Source: Mycobacteroides franklinii (lineage in GTDB: Bacteria; Actinomycetota; Actinomycetes; Mycobacteriales; Mycobacteriaceae). Taken from it: 64,000 bases of DNA. The notes beneath the pieces are model-generated. The model was not told the DNA's origin. It saw only the letters and a list, made by a program, of their open reading frames with translations, and did no database searches. The translations under genes and the position numbers were made by a program. Shown piece by piece: positions 8,582-16,566 of the stretch. The DNA is taken from contig NZ_MAFQ01000019.1 in the NCBI RefSeq assembly GCF_002013895.1, forward strand, positions 1-64,000. The letters run 5' to 3'. Position 1 is the stretch's first letter. Each line of letters begins with the position of its first letter.

Positions 8582-9856
8582 TTGTCTCGTTCTGAATCGT
8601 CTGCCGATGAGGCTGCCGCGAAGCTGGCGCAGGTCTTGCCGGCGGCTGCTGTGGATGCGCTGTTGGCCGATGCCGAGGCTTCTGGCACCCCGATCGACGG
8701 CCCTGATGGCTTGTTGGCCCAGATCACCAAGTCCGTGCTCGAACGTGCCCTCGATGTCGAGATCGCCGATCACCTCGGCTACGAGCACGGGGATCCGGCT
8801 GGCAACGGCTCGGGCAACTCCCGTAACGGCCACGGCCGCAAGACCGTGCTGACCACCGCCGGCCCGGTAGATCTGGAGGTCCCACGCGACCGCAACGGCA
8901 CTTTCGACCCGCAGATCGTGCCCAAACGCAAACGCCGCCTGGGCCAGGTCGAAGACATGATCTTGTCGCTGTACGCCCGTGGCATGAGCACTCGCGACAT
9001 CACCGAGCACCTGGGCGAGGTCTACGGCGCCACGGTCTCGGCGGCCACGATTTCGCGGGTGACCGACGTGGTGGCCGATGAGATCGCCGCGTGGCAGTCC
9101 CGGCCGGTCGATCCGGTGTATCCAATCCTCTACATCGACGCGATCCGGCTCAAGATCCGCGACGGCGGCGTGGTGGCCAACAAGGCCGCCCACGTGGTGA
9201 TCGGGGTCGACGTCGATGGGATCAAGCAGGTCCTGGGGGTCTGGATCCAGCAGACCGAGGGCGCCAAGTTCTGGCACGGAGTGCTCACCGAGCTGCGTAA
9301 CCGGGGCTGCCGGGATGCGTTGTTCGTCTGTTGTGACGGGCTGACCGGGCTCCCGGAATCGATCACCGCGGTCTGGCCGGCGGCCATCATCCAGACCTGC
9401 GTGGTGCATCTGCTGCGGGCCAGCATGCGCTATGCCTCCTACACCGACCGTAAGAAGATGGCCGCTGCGCTGCGCCCGATCTACACCGCGGCCACCGAAG
9501 AGGCCGCCAAACTGGCCCTGGAGGACTTCCGGGCCGAATGGAAGACCAAATCCCCGGGGGCGGTCGCGGTCTGGGACCGGGCCTGGACCGAGTTCGTGCC
9601 GTTCCTGGCGTTCCCGGTCGAGATCCGCAAGATCATCTACACCACCAACGCCATCGAGTCGCTGAATTACCAGCTGCGCAAAGTCACCAAAGCCCGCGGC
9701 TCGTTCCCCTCCGATGCCGCAGCGCTCAAGCTGCTGTATCTGGCCATCCGCAACATCAACCAGAAACGAGGATCAAACCCAGGATCAGGAACCTACCGCT
9801 GGACCGAAGCGCTCAACGCCTTCGCCATCCAATTCCCCGACCGACTCCCGCTCTAA
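8582..9856 (+). CDS. IS256-family (mutator-type) transposase
   Basis: This 424-residue transposase is full length for the family. It has the zinc/DNA-binding N-terminal region, the GTFDPQIVPKRKRR linker and the DDE catalytic core. The likely catalytic residues are Asp in YIDAIRLKI, Asp in CCDGLTGLP and Glu in NAIESLNYQLRK. The mutator signature around VVHLLRASMRY is present. It is intact, so the element could be mobile. The start lies inside the left end of the IS, and the stop lies about 40 bp before the right end. Confidence 0.95.
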   Translation: MSRSESSADEAAAKLAQVLPAAAVDALLADAEASGTPIDGPDGLLAQITKSVLERALDVEIADHLGYEHGDPAGNGSGNSRNGHGRKTVLTTAGPVDLEVPRDRNGTFDPQIVPKRKRRLGQVEDMILSLYARGMSTRDITEHLGEVYGATVSAATISRVTDVVADEIAAWQSRPVDPVYPILYIDAIRLKIRDGGVVANKAAHVVIGVDVDGIKQVLGVWIQQTEGAKFWHGVLTELRNRGCRDALFVCCDGLTGLPESITAVWPAAIIQTCVVHLLRASMRYASYTDRKKMAAALRPIYTAATEEAAKLALEDFRAEWKTKSPGAVAVWDRAWTEFVPFLAFPVEIRKIIYTTNAIESLNYQLRKVTKARGSFPSDAAALKLLYLAIRNINQKRGSNPGSGTYRWTEALNAFAIQFPDRLPL

Positions 9857-9882
9857 AGAGACCCACCAAACCGAAACGGCCG

Positions 9883-9898
9883 CAACTACTTACACAGT
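9883..9898 (-). repeat. IS256-family right terminal inverted repeat
   Basis: Its reverse complement reads ACTGTGTAAGTAGTTG and pairs with 8516-8531 with one mismatch. Confidence 0.85.
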
Positions 9899-9901
9899 TA
9901 T

Positions 9902-10333
9902 CTTGACAAGCCCGGCTCGCACCGCCTTGTTGCGGATGAACCTCGTCCGATCAGCGACGACATGGGCCCCACCCCGTACGACCTATTGCTCGCCGCGTTG
10001 GGAGCCTGTACGTCGATGACGATCAGGATGTACGCCGAACGCAAACGATGGCCACTGGAAAGCGTGGTTGTCGATGCCCGCCATTCCCGTGTCCACGCGC
10101 AGGACTGTGCCGAGCTCGACAAAACGAAAGGGTTCATCGATCGCATTGAACGCCACATTATGTTGCAGGGACCACTGAGCGCCATCCAACGCGACAGGCT
10201 CATGGAGATCGCCAGCAGGTGTCCAGTGCACCGCACTCTCCGCTCCGAAGTGGACATTCGCACCACCGGGCGACTCCGTGACAGTAATCATTCCCAGCTT
10301 TCACCAGCATCCTCGATCATCGGCGACCGCTGA
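9902..10333 (+). pseudogene. 3' part of the hydrolase-OsmC fusion gene (OsmC domain)
   Basis: The frame reads KPGSHRLVADEPRPISDDMG, then GPTPYDLLLAALGACTSMTIRMYAERK and CPVHRTLRSEVDI. These contain the two conserved OsmC cysteines, in GACTS and CPVHRT, which form the peroxidatic pair. OsmC proteins reduce organic hydroperoxides. The frame runs open from the right edge of the IS, so it has lost its own start. Translation from the Met at 9962 would give a clipped domain. It is the continuation of the gene starting at 7629. Confidence 0.85.
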
Positions 10334-10479
10334 GTCACCCACGAGCCCGAAGCGCGGATCATGGGCCGCGAACGCTTCATCGCATGAGCCCATTGCGTCC
10401 CGTTGGCGTCGTGCGGATTAATGTCCGGTACAGAAGTGGTGACAGGATAGTTTGCGCGAATGCGCATCCGACCGGGCAC

Positions 10480-10855
10480 CGTGGTGCGCCGGAACCGCCC
10501 ACAGGTAGCCCGAACCCCGCGGCGATGAGCTCGAAACGACTGCGTTGCTGTGCCGCAAAGTACGCCGATACTTTTCTCACGAACGCGATATCGCGTTCCT
10601 TCTCGGCGATCCCCGTACGGAACCGGGTGCCAACTCGGCACGCTCGATCGCGGTCAGCCACCATCCGGTGGAACCCTGTGCGCATCGGTGGCAGCGCCGT
10701 CCCGGAGCCTTTCGGCCGCCACCCATTTACGTAACAGGTGCTCGTGAACATTGAGCTCCCGGCCGATCTCGGCGACCGGCTGGGCCACCATCAATCGCCC
10801 GCCGAGCGGCCTGAGCCTTGAACTCCGCCGTGAACGACCGACGAGTCCTGGACAT
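10480..10855 (-). pseudogene. Remnant of a second IS3-family OrfA transposase
   Basis: On the minus strand an ATG at 10855 begins MSRTRRSFTAEFKAQA. After frame changes it continues PVAEIGRELNVHEHLLRKWVAAERLRDGA and later ERDIAFVRKVSAYFAAQQRSRFELIAA. These match the HTH, leucine-zipper and C-terminal end of an IS3-family OrfA. At least two frameshifts break it, and no OrfB follows. It is a different subgroup from the remnant at 5445. Confidence 0.8.
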
Positions 10856-11155
10856 ACCCACATCCTCCCAGCGGAACCCCGTGCCCCGCTATCTCGGGTG
10901 TCCACTGAAACCGGGGAGGCTCACCATACACCAATGCCGCTGACCAAGAGCGTAAGCATGCAAATAGTTGCGCACGAATAGGTTTGGTCAAGTTACTCGG
11001 GACGAAGCCCGCTGCGACCTTCGCAAGCCGATGCCCGAGTCAAATAGCGCCTACCAACAACTGTGGCGCCATCCCCGCACGATCGCGCGTGCTTGCCAGG
11101 CGCCGGGACTGCTTCATTTGGCCCGCAGGTGGCACTCTGTGGTTGTAAAAGGGCG
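10856..11155. other. Intergenic, no gene seen
   Basis: About 300 bp lie between the IS3 remnant and the anti-sigma gene. There is no recognisable coding sequence. The left part may be the old upstream end of the decayed IS. Confidence 0.4.
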
Positions 11156-11389
11156 TCACCGCCAATCCTTGAAAGCCTCAAGTAGTTGCGCGCGGAATTC
11201 CGGTGCCAACTCGCTTTCACGGATCCGGCCGACCGTGCTGATAGTGACCCGAAACTGCTGCAGGTAGTTATCGCATCCGTCGCATTCGAGCAGGTGCTCG
11301 TCGAAGCGCGCCCGCGTTTCGAGGTCGAGTGAGCCGTCCAGATAGGCAGTGACAATTTCGACGAGCTCGTTGCAATCGAGTGGGTTCAC
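11156..11389 (-). CDS. Zinc-finger anti-sigma factor (zf-HC2 type)
   Basis: This 77-residue protein has a putative anti-sigma zinc site with the H-x3-C-x2-C pattern in EHLLECDGC (about 31-39) and an upstream helix VTAYLDGSL typical of zf-HC2/ZAS proteins. It lacks a membrane segment, so it is a soluble, possibly redox-sensitive anti-sigma. Its start overlaps the stop of the ECF sigma gene (ATGA-type overlap), which indicates translational coupling and a one-to-one partner relation. Confidence 0.85.
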   Translation of the reverse strand: MNPLDCNELVEIVTAYLDGSLDLETRARFDEHLLECDGCDNYLQQFRVTISTVGRIRESELAPEFRAQLLEAFKDWR

Positions 11390-12033
11390 GACGCATCTTT
11401 CAGGTAATTTTCGAGAGCCTCTCGAATGACCGCACGGCCACGATGAAGCAATACCCGCTGGTTCGCAGCGCTGATCTCGAGTAGTGCACAGACCTCATCG
11501 GAATCGAGACCGAGCATGTCGCGCATCGTCACGACAATGCGCTGACGCTCAGGCAAGGTATCGAGATTGCGCTTGGCGACGTCGGTGAGTTCTCTGCTGA
11601 GAGCCGAGCCCTCAGGGGTGTCCGGGAAAGGAGTCGGTGTCTCCTCCGCCTTCCAGTGCCCGGGTAGCTCGTCGCCAGCAGCACGGAACCGCTCGGGGTC
11701 AACTGTGCCGCCGGTGAACGCTTTGATCTGAGTGTCGACGTGCCTGCGTTCCTTGAGCCCTCTAGTCTTGGCGATATTGACAAGAACCGTAAAAAGCCAA
11801 GTACGTAGGGACGACCGTCCCTCGAATCTGTCCAAGCCCTTGAGGAGCGCGATCCACGTCTCCTGCACGACGTCCTCGGCATGCTGCTCACTCGGCACGT
11901 AGCCACGTGCCACCCGCAGCATCGCCGGAGTGTGACGATCGACCAACCGAGCAAAAGCTCGATGGTCGCCGGCGCGAAGTGCAGCGACCAAAGCGCCCTC
12001 GTCTTCCGAAACCGTGGCTGCGGTCATGGTCAC
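11386..12033 (-). CDS. ECF-type RNA polymerase sigma factor
   Basis: This 215-residue protein has sigma region 2 (RHTPAMLRVARGYV, then AEDVVQETWIALLKGLDRF) and region 4 (LPERQRIVVTMRDMLGLDSDEVCALLEI, then NQRVLLHRGRAVI). This is the group-4 (ECF) architecture. The coupled zf-HC2 anti-sigma follows. The start may be GTG 12033 or ATG 12027. It redirects RNA polymerase to a small regulon; the regulon and signal are not visible from sequence. Confidence 0.92.
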   Translation of the reverse strand: MTMTAATVSEDEGALVAALRAGDHRAFARLVDRHTPAMLRVARGYVPSEQHAEDVVQETWIALLKGLDRFEGRSSLRTWLFTVLVNIAKTRGLKERRHVDTQIKAFTGGTVDPERFRAAGDELPGHWKAEETPTPFPDTPEGSALSRELTDVAKRNLDTLPERQRIVVTMRDMLGLDSDEVCALLEISAANQRVLLHRGRAVIREALENYLKDAS

Positions 12034-12586
12034 TCAGCGACTGTACCTACCGGTATAGCGATGGCGCTACCGACGGCTCAGCCATACCCGTCATACCTCT
12101 ATTGACCGGGATTCCCAATCGGGTGCGAGCCGAATTGCCTACATTTCGGCAGGCCTGCGCTCTCGAACGATTTGGTGAAATACATGTACAGTTCGGCCGG
12201 ACGATGCGCCGCGTGGTCTCGTCCTTGATAGCAGTAAGGAAAGTTATCACACCGCAGGTCAAGGCGGTCAGGCGGGCATCGGTCGCGCCTGCTGCGCGCG
12301 GCGTCTCGATGCGGCGGGGGCGAGGACAGTGAGGCTGGTCGTGCTGCCAGGGTGTGGTGGGCATTGAGATGCGGGCACTGGATGTCTGCGCGGGCTGGTG
12401 TTGGCGGCGGACGGAGGGCGAAGCGTAGGGAGCGGCGCGGACGGGAGCGCCAGCGGACGGGAGCAGAGCGAGCGTAGCGAAGCCCGCAGGTAGCCGCCGG
12501 ATTTCTACGGGCTTCGGAGACGAATGCTGCAACGGCCATCAGCTATGGGCCTGCACAGTGGCGGTGGGACTCGTAGGCTGGCGGTT
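12034..12586. other. Long intergenic gap; possible element border
   Basis: About 550 bp separate the divergent ECF sigma gene from the HD-domain gene. Frames are open on both strands because of high GC, but none resembles a known family. The right part (about 12,400-12,520) is very G+C-rich with repeated GACGGGAGC-type words. This gap is a reasonable candidate for the left side of the AICE-like core, without direct proof. Confidence 0.4.
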
Positions 12587-13120
12587 GTGAGCGGGGTTCT
12601 GACGCAGCGTGCACGGCGAGAGGCGGAGGCACGGCTGGCTGGGTTGCCGCGGTTGGCGCATGTGCGGGGTGTCGCGGCGGCTGCCGAGCGGTTGAGTCGA
12701 CGTTTCGATGCGGACACAGCGGACTGCTTGGTGGCGGCGGCGTGGCTGCACGATATCGGCTACGCACCGTCGGTGCGCCAAACCGAGTTTCATCCTCTCG
12801 ACGGCGCGAAGTTTGCCCGGTGGGCGGGTTTTGGGGAATTGGTCGCGTCGTTGGTGGCGTTTCACACCGGTGCGCTCGCGGAGGCTGCTGAGCGAGGCGT
12901 GTCGGGTTTATCGGCGTTCGGCGATCCACCCAGCGATGTTCTGGATGCGTTGACCTTTTGCGATCTCACGACCGGACCTGACGGGTTACCGATACCTCCG
13001 CAGGATCGCCTGAGCGACGTGTTAGCGCGCTACGGGCCCGAGGATCCGGTGCACCGGGCGGTCGACGCAGGTCGCGACGAGTTGCTGGCGACAGTAGGAC
13101 GGGTACGCGCCTGGAAGTAG
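12587..13120 (+). CDS. HD-domain phosphohydrolase
   Basis: This protein of about 177 residues has an HD-domain pattern: a first His in PRLAHVRG, the paired His-Asp in AAAWLHDIGY, a His in VAFHTG and a distal Asp in FCDLTTG. The HD superfamily hydrolyses phosphomonoesters or phosphodiesters of nucleotides. A small single-domain type like this is common beside NUDIX genes on actinobacterial mobile elements. GTG 12587 is chosen because similarity begins there; an in-frame start at 12524 would add an unlikely tail. It converges on the NUDIX gene. Confidence 0.75.
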   Translation: MSGVLTQRARREAEARLAGLPRLAHVRGVAAAAERLSRRFDADTADCLVAAAWLHDIGYAPSVRQTEFHPLDGAKFARWAGFGELVASLVAFHTGALAEAAERGVSGLSAFGDPPSDVLDALTFCDLTTGPDGLPIPPQDRLSDVLARYGPEDPVHRAVDAGRDELLATVGRVRAWK

Positions 13121-13140
13121 CCGCCCTTACTGCTCGCGGA

Positions 13141-13608
13141 TCAGCCGAGGTAGGGAGCGTCGCGGTGTTGCAGGTAGTGGTCGATGCGCAGCCGCATCGA
13201 TGGGTGCATGTCCAGGCCGGTCATGTCGTCGGGATGGGTCCAGGCGATTTCGGTGCTTTCATCGTCGATCGCCAGGGTTCCGCCGAGCACCTTGGTGGTG
13301 AAGGACAGCGAGAACTGTTGGCGGACTTCACCATCGGAGAACGCGACCACGTGCTGCGGGTTGGTGTAGACACCGACCAGTCCGGTGACTTCGACGTCAA
13401 GCCCGGTTTCTTCTTTGACCTCGCGTACCGCGGTATCGGCGATGGTTTCGCCGATGTCGTGTCCACCGCCGGGTAGCGCCCACAGGGTGTTGTCGCGGCG
13501 TTTGATGAGCAGGATGCGTCCCTGTTCGTCAGTGACGATGGCCGAAGCCGAGGGGACGACACTGTTGGGCTGCGGGGCGTTGGGGTCGTTGTAGTAGTCG
13601 GTGCGCAT
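13141..13608 (-). CDS. NUDIX hydrolase
   Basis: This 155-residue protein has the complete NUDIX box: GGGHDIGET, then AVREVKEETGLDV (G-x5-E-x7-REVxEExGL). The substrate is some nucleoside diphosphate linked to another group; the exact one is unknown. The ATG at 13608 lies 9 bp after the stop of the upstream XRE-type gene, so the two form an operon. NUDIX genes are recurrent regulatory-module members of actinomycete integrative elements, which supports the AICE reading. Confidence 0.9.
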   Translation of the reverse strand: MRTDYYNDPNAPQPNSVVPSASAIVTDEQGRILLIKRRDNTLWALPGGGHDIGETIADTAVREVKEETGLDVEVTGLVGVYTNPQHVVAFSDGEVRQQFSLSFTTKVLGGTLAIDDESTEIAWTHPDDMTGLDMHPSMRLRIDHYLQHRDAPYLG

Positions 13609-13616
13609 CGATGGGT

Positions 13617-14432
13617 TCAGCCTTTCGCGGTCAGGGGTGTGGCGTTGTCCCATACCTGGGTGAAGGCCTGTTCGAGGGTGGCCCAGAGGCGGGGTTCGTG
13701 GTGGCGCGATAGCACGAGGACGGGGTTGTTGCGTCCGGGTGAGCCGTAGATGTGGAAGTTGACGATCATCGCATCGTCGACGCGGAAGATCGACGTGTAG
13801 AGCGTGGTGTCGTGGGTGCGGATGTTCAGTCCTGGGGTGCCGGCGTGGGGGGTGAGCAGTTCGACGGAGGTGCGGCATCGGGCGATGACGGCTTCACCGA
13901 TCCCCTCGTCTTGACCGCGCAGGATCGTGGTGGCGGTGTCGGGGTTACCAACGAGAAATCGCACTGCAACGCCGCGGGCGGCGGCGCCGAGGAGGGTGTC
14001 GAGGAATCCGTCGAGGGTGTCGAAGAGGAACGTGGCGGCCAGGACGAGGATGTCGATGCTGGTGGTGGCGTCGGCGAAATGCTGCTGCCATGCGGTGATC
14101 GGTAGCTGGGTGCGGCTGGCATACAGCGTCGCGGTGAACGGCCCACCCGATGACGTTGTCGCCAGTGGGTGCGCAGTGGAGGGCGGGTATTGGTTGGGCC
14201 ACAGGTCGTACGGGGTGCAGTCGAGCACATCGGCGGCCCGGTGGGCGTTGTGTTCTCGGACCTTGTAGTCACTGTCGGCCAGCCAGCGTCGCACTGTCTT
14301 GATATCCACACCCACGGCAGTGGCGAACCGTGCGTGGGATAGGCCCTTGGCCCGTAGCCGCTGTGCGAGGCGCTCGTTGGGGATCGTCACGGCCTCAGCA
14401 TCGTCGTGATCGTCCATCGTGTCAGCGCACAT
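13617..14432 (-). CDS. XRE-type DNA-binding protein with a phospholipase D-like C-terminal domain
   Basis: The protein has 271 residues (266 from the internal ATG at 14417). An N-terminal HTH (RLRAKGLSHARFATAVGVDIKTVRRWL, quoted in parts) is followed at about residue 100 by a domain with TSIDILVLAATFLFD, a hydrophobic VAVRFLVGNP strand and FRVDDAMIVNFHIYG. The second part resembles the inactive phospholipase D-like or effector-binding fold found in actinobacterial XRE regulators. No complete HxK motif pair is visible, so enzymatic activity is doubtful. It is divergent from the transfer genes and co-transcribed with the NUDIX gene; it is the likely repressor of the element. Confidence 0.7.
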   Translation of the reverse strand: MCADTMDDHDDAEAVTIPNERLAQRLRAKGLSHARFATAVGVDIKTVRRWLADSDYKVREHNAHRAADVLDCTPYDLWPNQYPPSTAHPLATTSSGGPFTATLYASRTQLPITAWQQHFADATTSIDILVLAATFLFDTLDGFLDTLLGAAARGVAVRFLVGNPDTATTILRGQDEGIGEAVIARCRTSVELLTPHAGTPGLNIRTHDTTLYTSIFRVDDAMIVNFHIYGSPGRNNPVLVLSRHHEPRLWATLEQAFTQVWDNATPLTAKG

Positions 14433-14672
14433 CTTCCCGTGTCGATTCTGTCCATCCTCTACGCGTGGTTCCTAGTTTGCCATGGGTCCGTCGCCACTCC
14501 GTGACGGTAATGCCCGTGCGACGTCCGCTGGTGTGTCTCGGTCGTGTCTGAAACGTCCGAGGCCGTGTCGGCAATGCCTGTAAATGTCCCTCGCTACGTC
14601 CCCGGTGTCCACGTGAACTGTGCCCAGCATTCGAAACGGGTGCAAGCAGATCATGAAAGGACCAGTAGGACA

Positions 14673-15017
14673 ATGCGTTTGAGAATCGATACGTCAGGAA
14701 CCCGGTTCATCGTCACCCGTGCGGCTGAGCCAAGGCTGAACTTCGAGACCGGCAGCCCGAAAGTCGACACCGCCACCGGGGTGCCGCTGTTTGCCACCCA
14801 GGTGCTGGCGTTGGATGACACCGGCGGTGAAGTCCTCAACGTCACCGTCGCAGGTGACCCGAAAGTGACAGTCACGCAACCAGTCTCAGTGTCGGGGTTG
14901 GTGGCCATCCCATGGGCACAAGGCGATCGCAGTGGTGTGGCGTTCCGAGCCGACGCGATCAGCCCCACCACCCCGAACGGTGCTGGGTCGAGTGAGCAGG
15001 CCCGTCCGCAGAAATAA
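14673..15017 (+). CDS. SCO3933-like regulatory protein of actinomycete elements
   Basis: This 114-residue protein reads like the SCO3933 family, small proteins encoded just upstream of the FtsK-like transfer gene in Streptomyces AICEs. It has an N-terminal RIDTSGTRFIVTRAAEP, a central QVLALDDTGGEVLNVTVAGDP and VSVSGLVAIPW...GVAFRADAI. The role in these elements is presumed to be regulatory or accessory to transfer. A GAAAGG ribosome site precedes the ATG at 14673. The transfer gene begins 94 bp downstream. Confidence 0.7.
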   Translation: MRLRIDTSGTRFIVTRAAEPRLNFETGSPKVDTATGVPLFATQVLALDDTGGEVLNVTVAGDPKVTVTQPVSVSGLVAIPWAQGDRSGVAFRADAISPTTPNGAGSSEQARPQK

Positions 15018-15111
15018 CCGCTGAGCGGGTTGGGGCGCGCGTTGAGCAGATCGTCGCGCCCCACCCCCGGGGAACTCCTGCCGACCATTTCGCTCACGAA
15101 GGGCACCTGAC

Positions 15112-16566
15112 ATGGCATTAAACAATAGGAACACCAACAACACTGAGCAGAATAATGATGATGACTGGTTCGGGGATCTGGTCATGTCTCTGTTCACCGC
15201 GGCCGGATATCTGCTGTGGTGGGCGGCGCTGTTCCCGGCCATCAGCCTCCCCATCATCGCCAGCCTCGCACTCGGCATCACCCATGGCCCGCGTGCGGGC
15301 CTAGTCTGCGCGCTCGCACCGAGCGTCGCGTATGCAGGCTGGGCGTGGCTCGATCGAGGCTCGTTTCGCGGCTGGGTGACCGAACCGGTACGCCGACGGT
15401 GGCTGACCTGGTCGCGCTACACCCGCAGCTGGGAATCGACATGCACCCTGCACGGCCTGGCCGCCCGCCTCGGCGAACGCACCCTCACACCCACACTGCG
15501 CTACGTGCGCATCGGCAGAACCACCGATGTGTTGGCGGTGCGGATCGTCACCGGCCAATCGACGGCCGACTGGCACAAGCAATCCGATGCGTTGGCCGCC
15601 GCGTGGCGCGCCGACCGGATCACCATCCGCGCGACCGCCCCCGGCGAACTGAAGATCACGTTGATGCGCGGGGATGTGCTCGCCGAACCCATTGGTCTGC
15701 CGATACCCACCGCGGTGACCCCGGTGGATCTGGGGGCCGTGCCGGTGGGGATCACCGAAACCCGCCACAGCTGGCAGCTACCGCTGCTCGGCCATCATGT
15801 GCTGATCGCGGGAGCCACCGGCGCCGGGAAAGGCTCGGTGTTGTGGTCGCTGATTGCCGGGATCGCCCCAGCGGTGAAAACCGGGCTGGTGCGGTTGTGT
15901 GTCATCGATCCCAAAGGCGGCATGGAACTGGGCGCCGGGGCACCGATGTTCACGGTGTTCACCCACGACGCCACCGACACCACCCTGGAACTCCTCCGCC
16001 AACTCGTGACGGTGATGCACGCACGGGCCAACCGGCTGCGTGGCCACACCCGGCTACACACCCCGACATCGGCTGAGCCGTTGTTTGTAGTGGTGATCGA
16101 TGAGATCGCCGCGTTGACTGCGTATGTGACCGACCGCAAGGTCCGCACCGAAATTGAACAACTCCTCGGCCTGCTGCTCTCCCAAGGCCGCGCAGTGGGG
16201 ATCAGTGTGGTGGCCGCGGTGCAAGACCCGGCCAAAGACACCCTGCCGGTGCGGCAGCTGTTCACCGTGCGGATCGGGTTGCGGCTGACCGAAGCCACCC
16301 AAACCACCATGGTCCTCGGGCAAGGAGCCCGTGACGCCGGGGCGGAATGCGACCGGATCCCCGACACCGCCCCGGGTGTCGGGTACATGCTGATCGACGG
16401 CACCGCTCAGCCGCAGCGGGTGCGGGCCTTCCACGTCACCGACCACGACATCACCACCCTCGCGCGCCGCTTCCGCCGCCCCACCAGCCGAGCAAGCAGC
16501 ACCCGCCGGCCACGCGCCACCGATGCCGGCCACACTTCGGGTGAGGGCAACAGTGAACAGCGTTGA
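15112..16566 (+). CDS. FtsK/SpoIIIE-like DNA translocase (TraB/TraSA-type conjugation protein)
   Basis: This 484-residue protein has N-terminal membrane segments (about 25-80), then a RecA-like motor with Walker A GATGAGKGS (about 234-242) and Walker B FVVVIDEIAAL (about 322-332). It is the right size for the single-protein TraB/TraSA machinery that moves double-stranded DNA between mycelial or pole-growing actinobacteria. It acts at the membrane as a hexamer. The gene overlaps the replication initiator gene by 14 bp, a standard tra-rep arrangement in AICEs. A GAAGGG ribosome site supports the ATG. Confidence 0.9.
   Translation: MALNNRNTNNTEQNNDDDWFGDLVMSLFTAAGYLLWWAALFPAISLPIIASLALGITHGPRAGLVCALAPSVAYAGWAWLDRGSFRGWVTEPVRRRWLTWSRYTRSWESTCTLHGLAARLGERTLTPTLRYVRIGRTTDVLAVRIVTGQSTADWHKQSDALAAAWRADRITIRATAPGELKITLMRGDVLAEPIGLPIPTAVTPVDLGAVPVGITETRHSWQLPLLGHHVLIAGATGAGKGSVLWSLIAGIAPAVKTGLVRLCVIDPKGGMELGAGAPMFTVFTHDATDTTLELLRQLVTVMHARANRLRGHTRLHTPTSAEPLFVVVIDEIAALTAYVTDRKVRTEIEQLLGLLLSQGRAVGISVVAAVQDPAKDTLPVRQLFTVRIGLRLTEATQTTMVLGQGARDAGAECDRIPDTAPGVGYMLIDGTAQPQRVRAFHVTDHDITTLARRFRRPTSRASSTRRPRATDAGHTSGEGNSEQR

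Larger units (their letters stand above)
8514..9900 (+). mobile_element. IS256-family insertion sequence
   Basis: The element spans about 1.39 kb, carries one full-length transposase gene and is bounded by terminal inverted repeats beginning ACTGTGTAAGT. It interrupts the hydrolase-OsmC fusion gene. The 8-bp flanks, about TGTCTCAT and TCTTGACA, do not form an exact direct repeat. Either the target duplication has been lost, recombination has occurred between copies, or the boundaries are off by a base or two. Confidence 0.85.

Noticed and set aside
12047..12532. Minus-strand frame of 161 codons in the gap left of the HD gene
   Set aside because: Pro/Arg/Ser-rich low-complexity translation without recognisable domain; typical of non-coding high-GC DNA.
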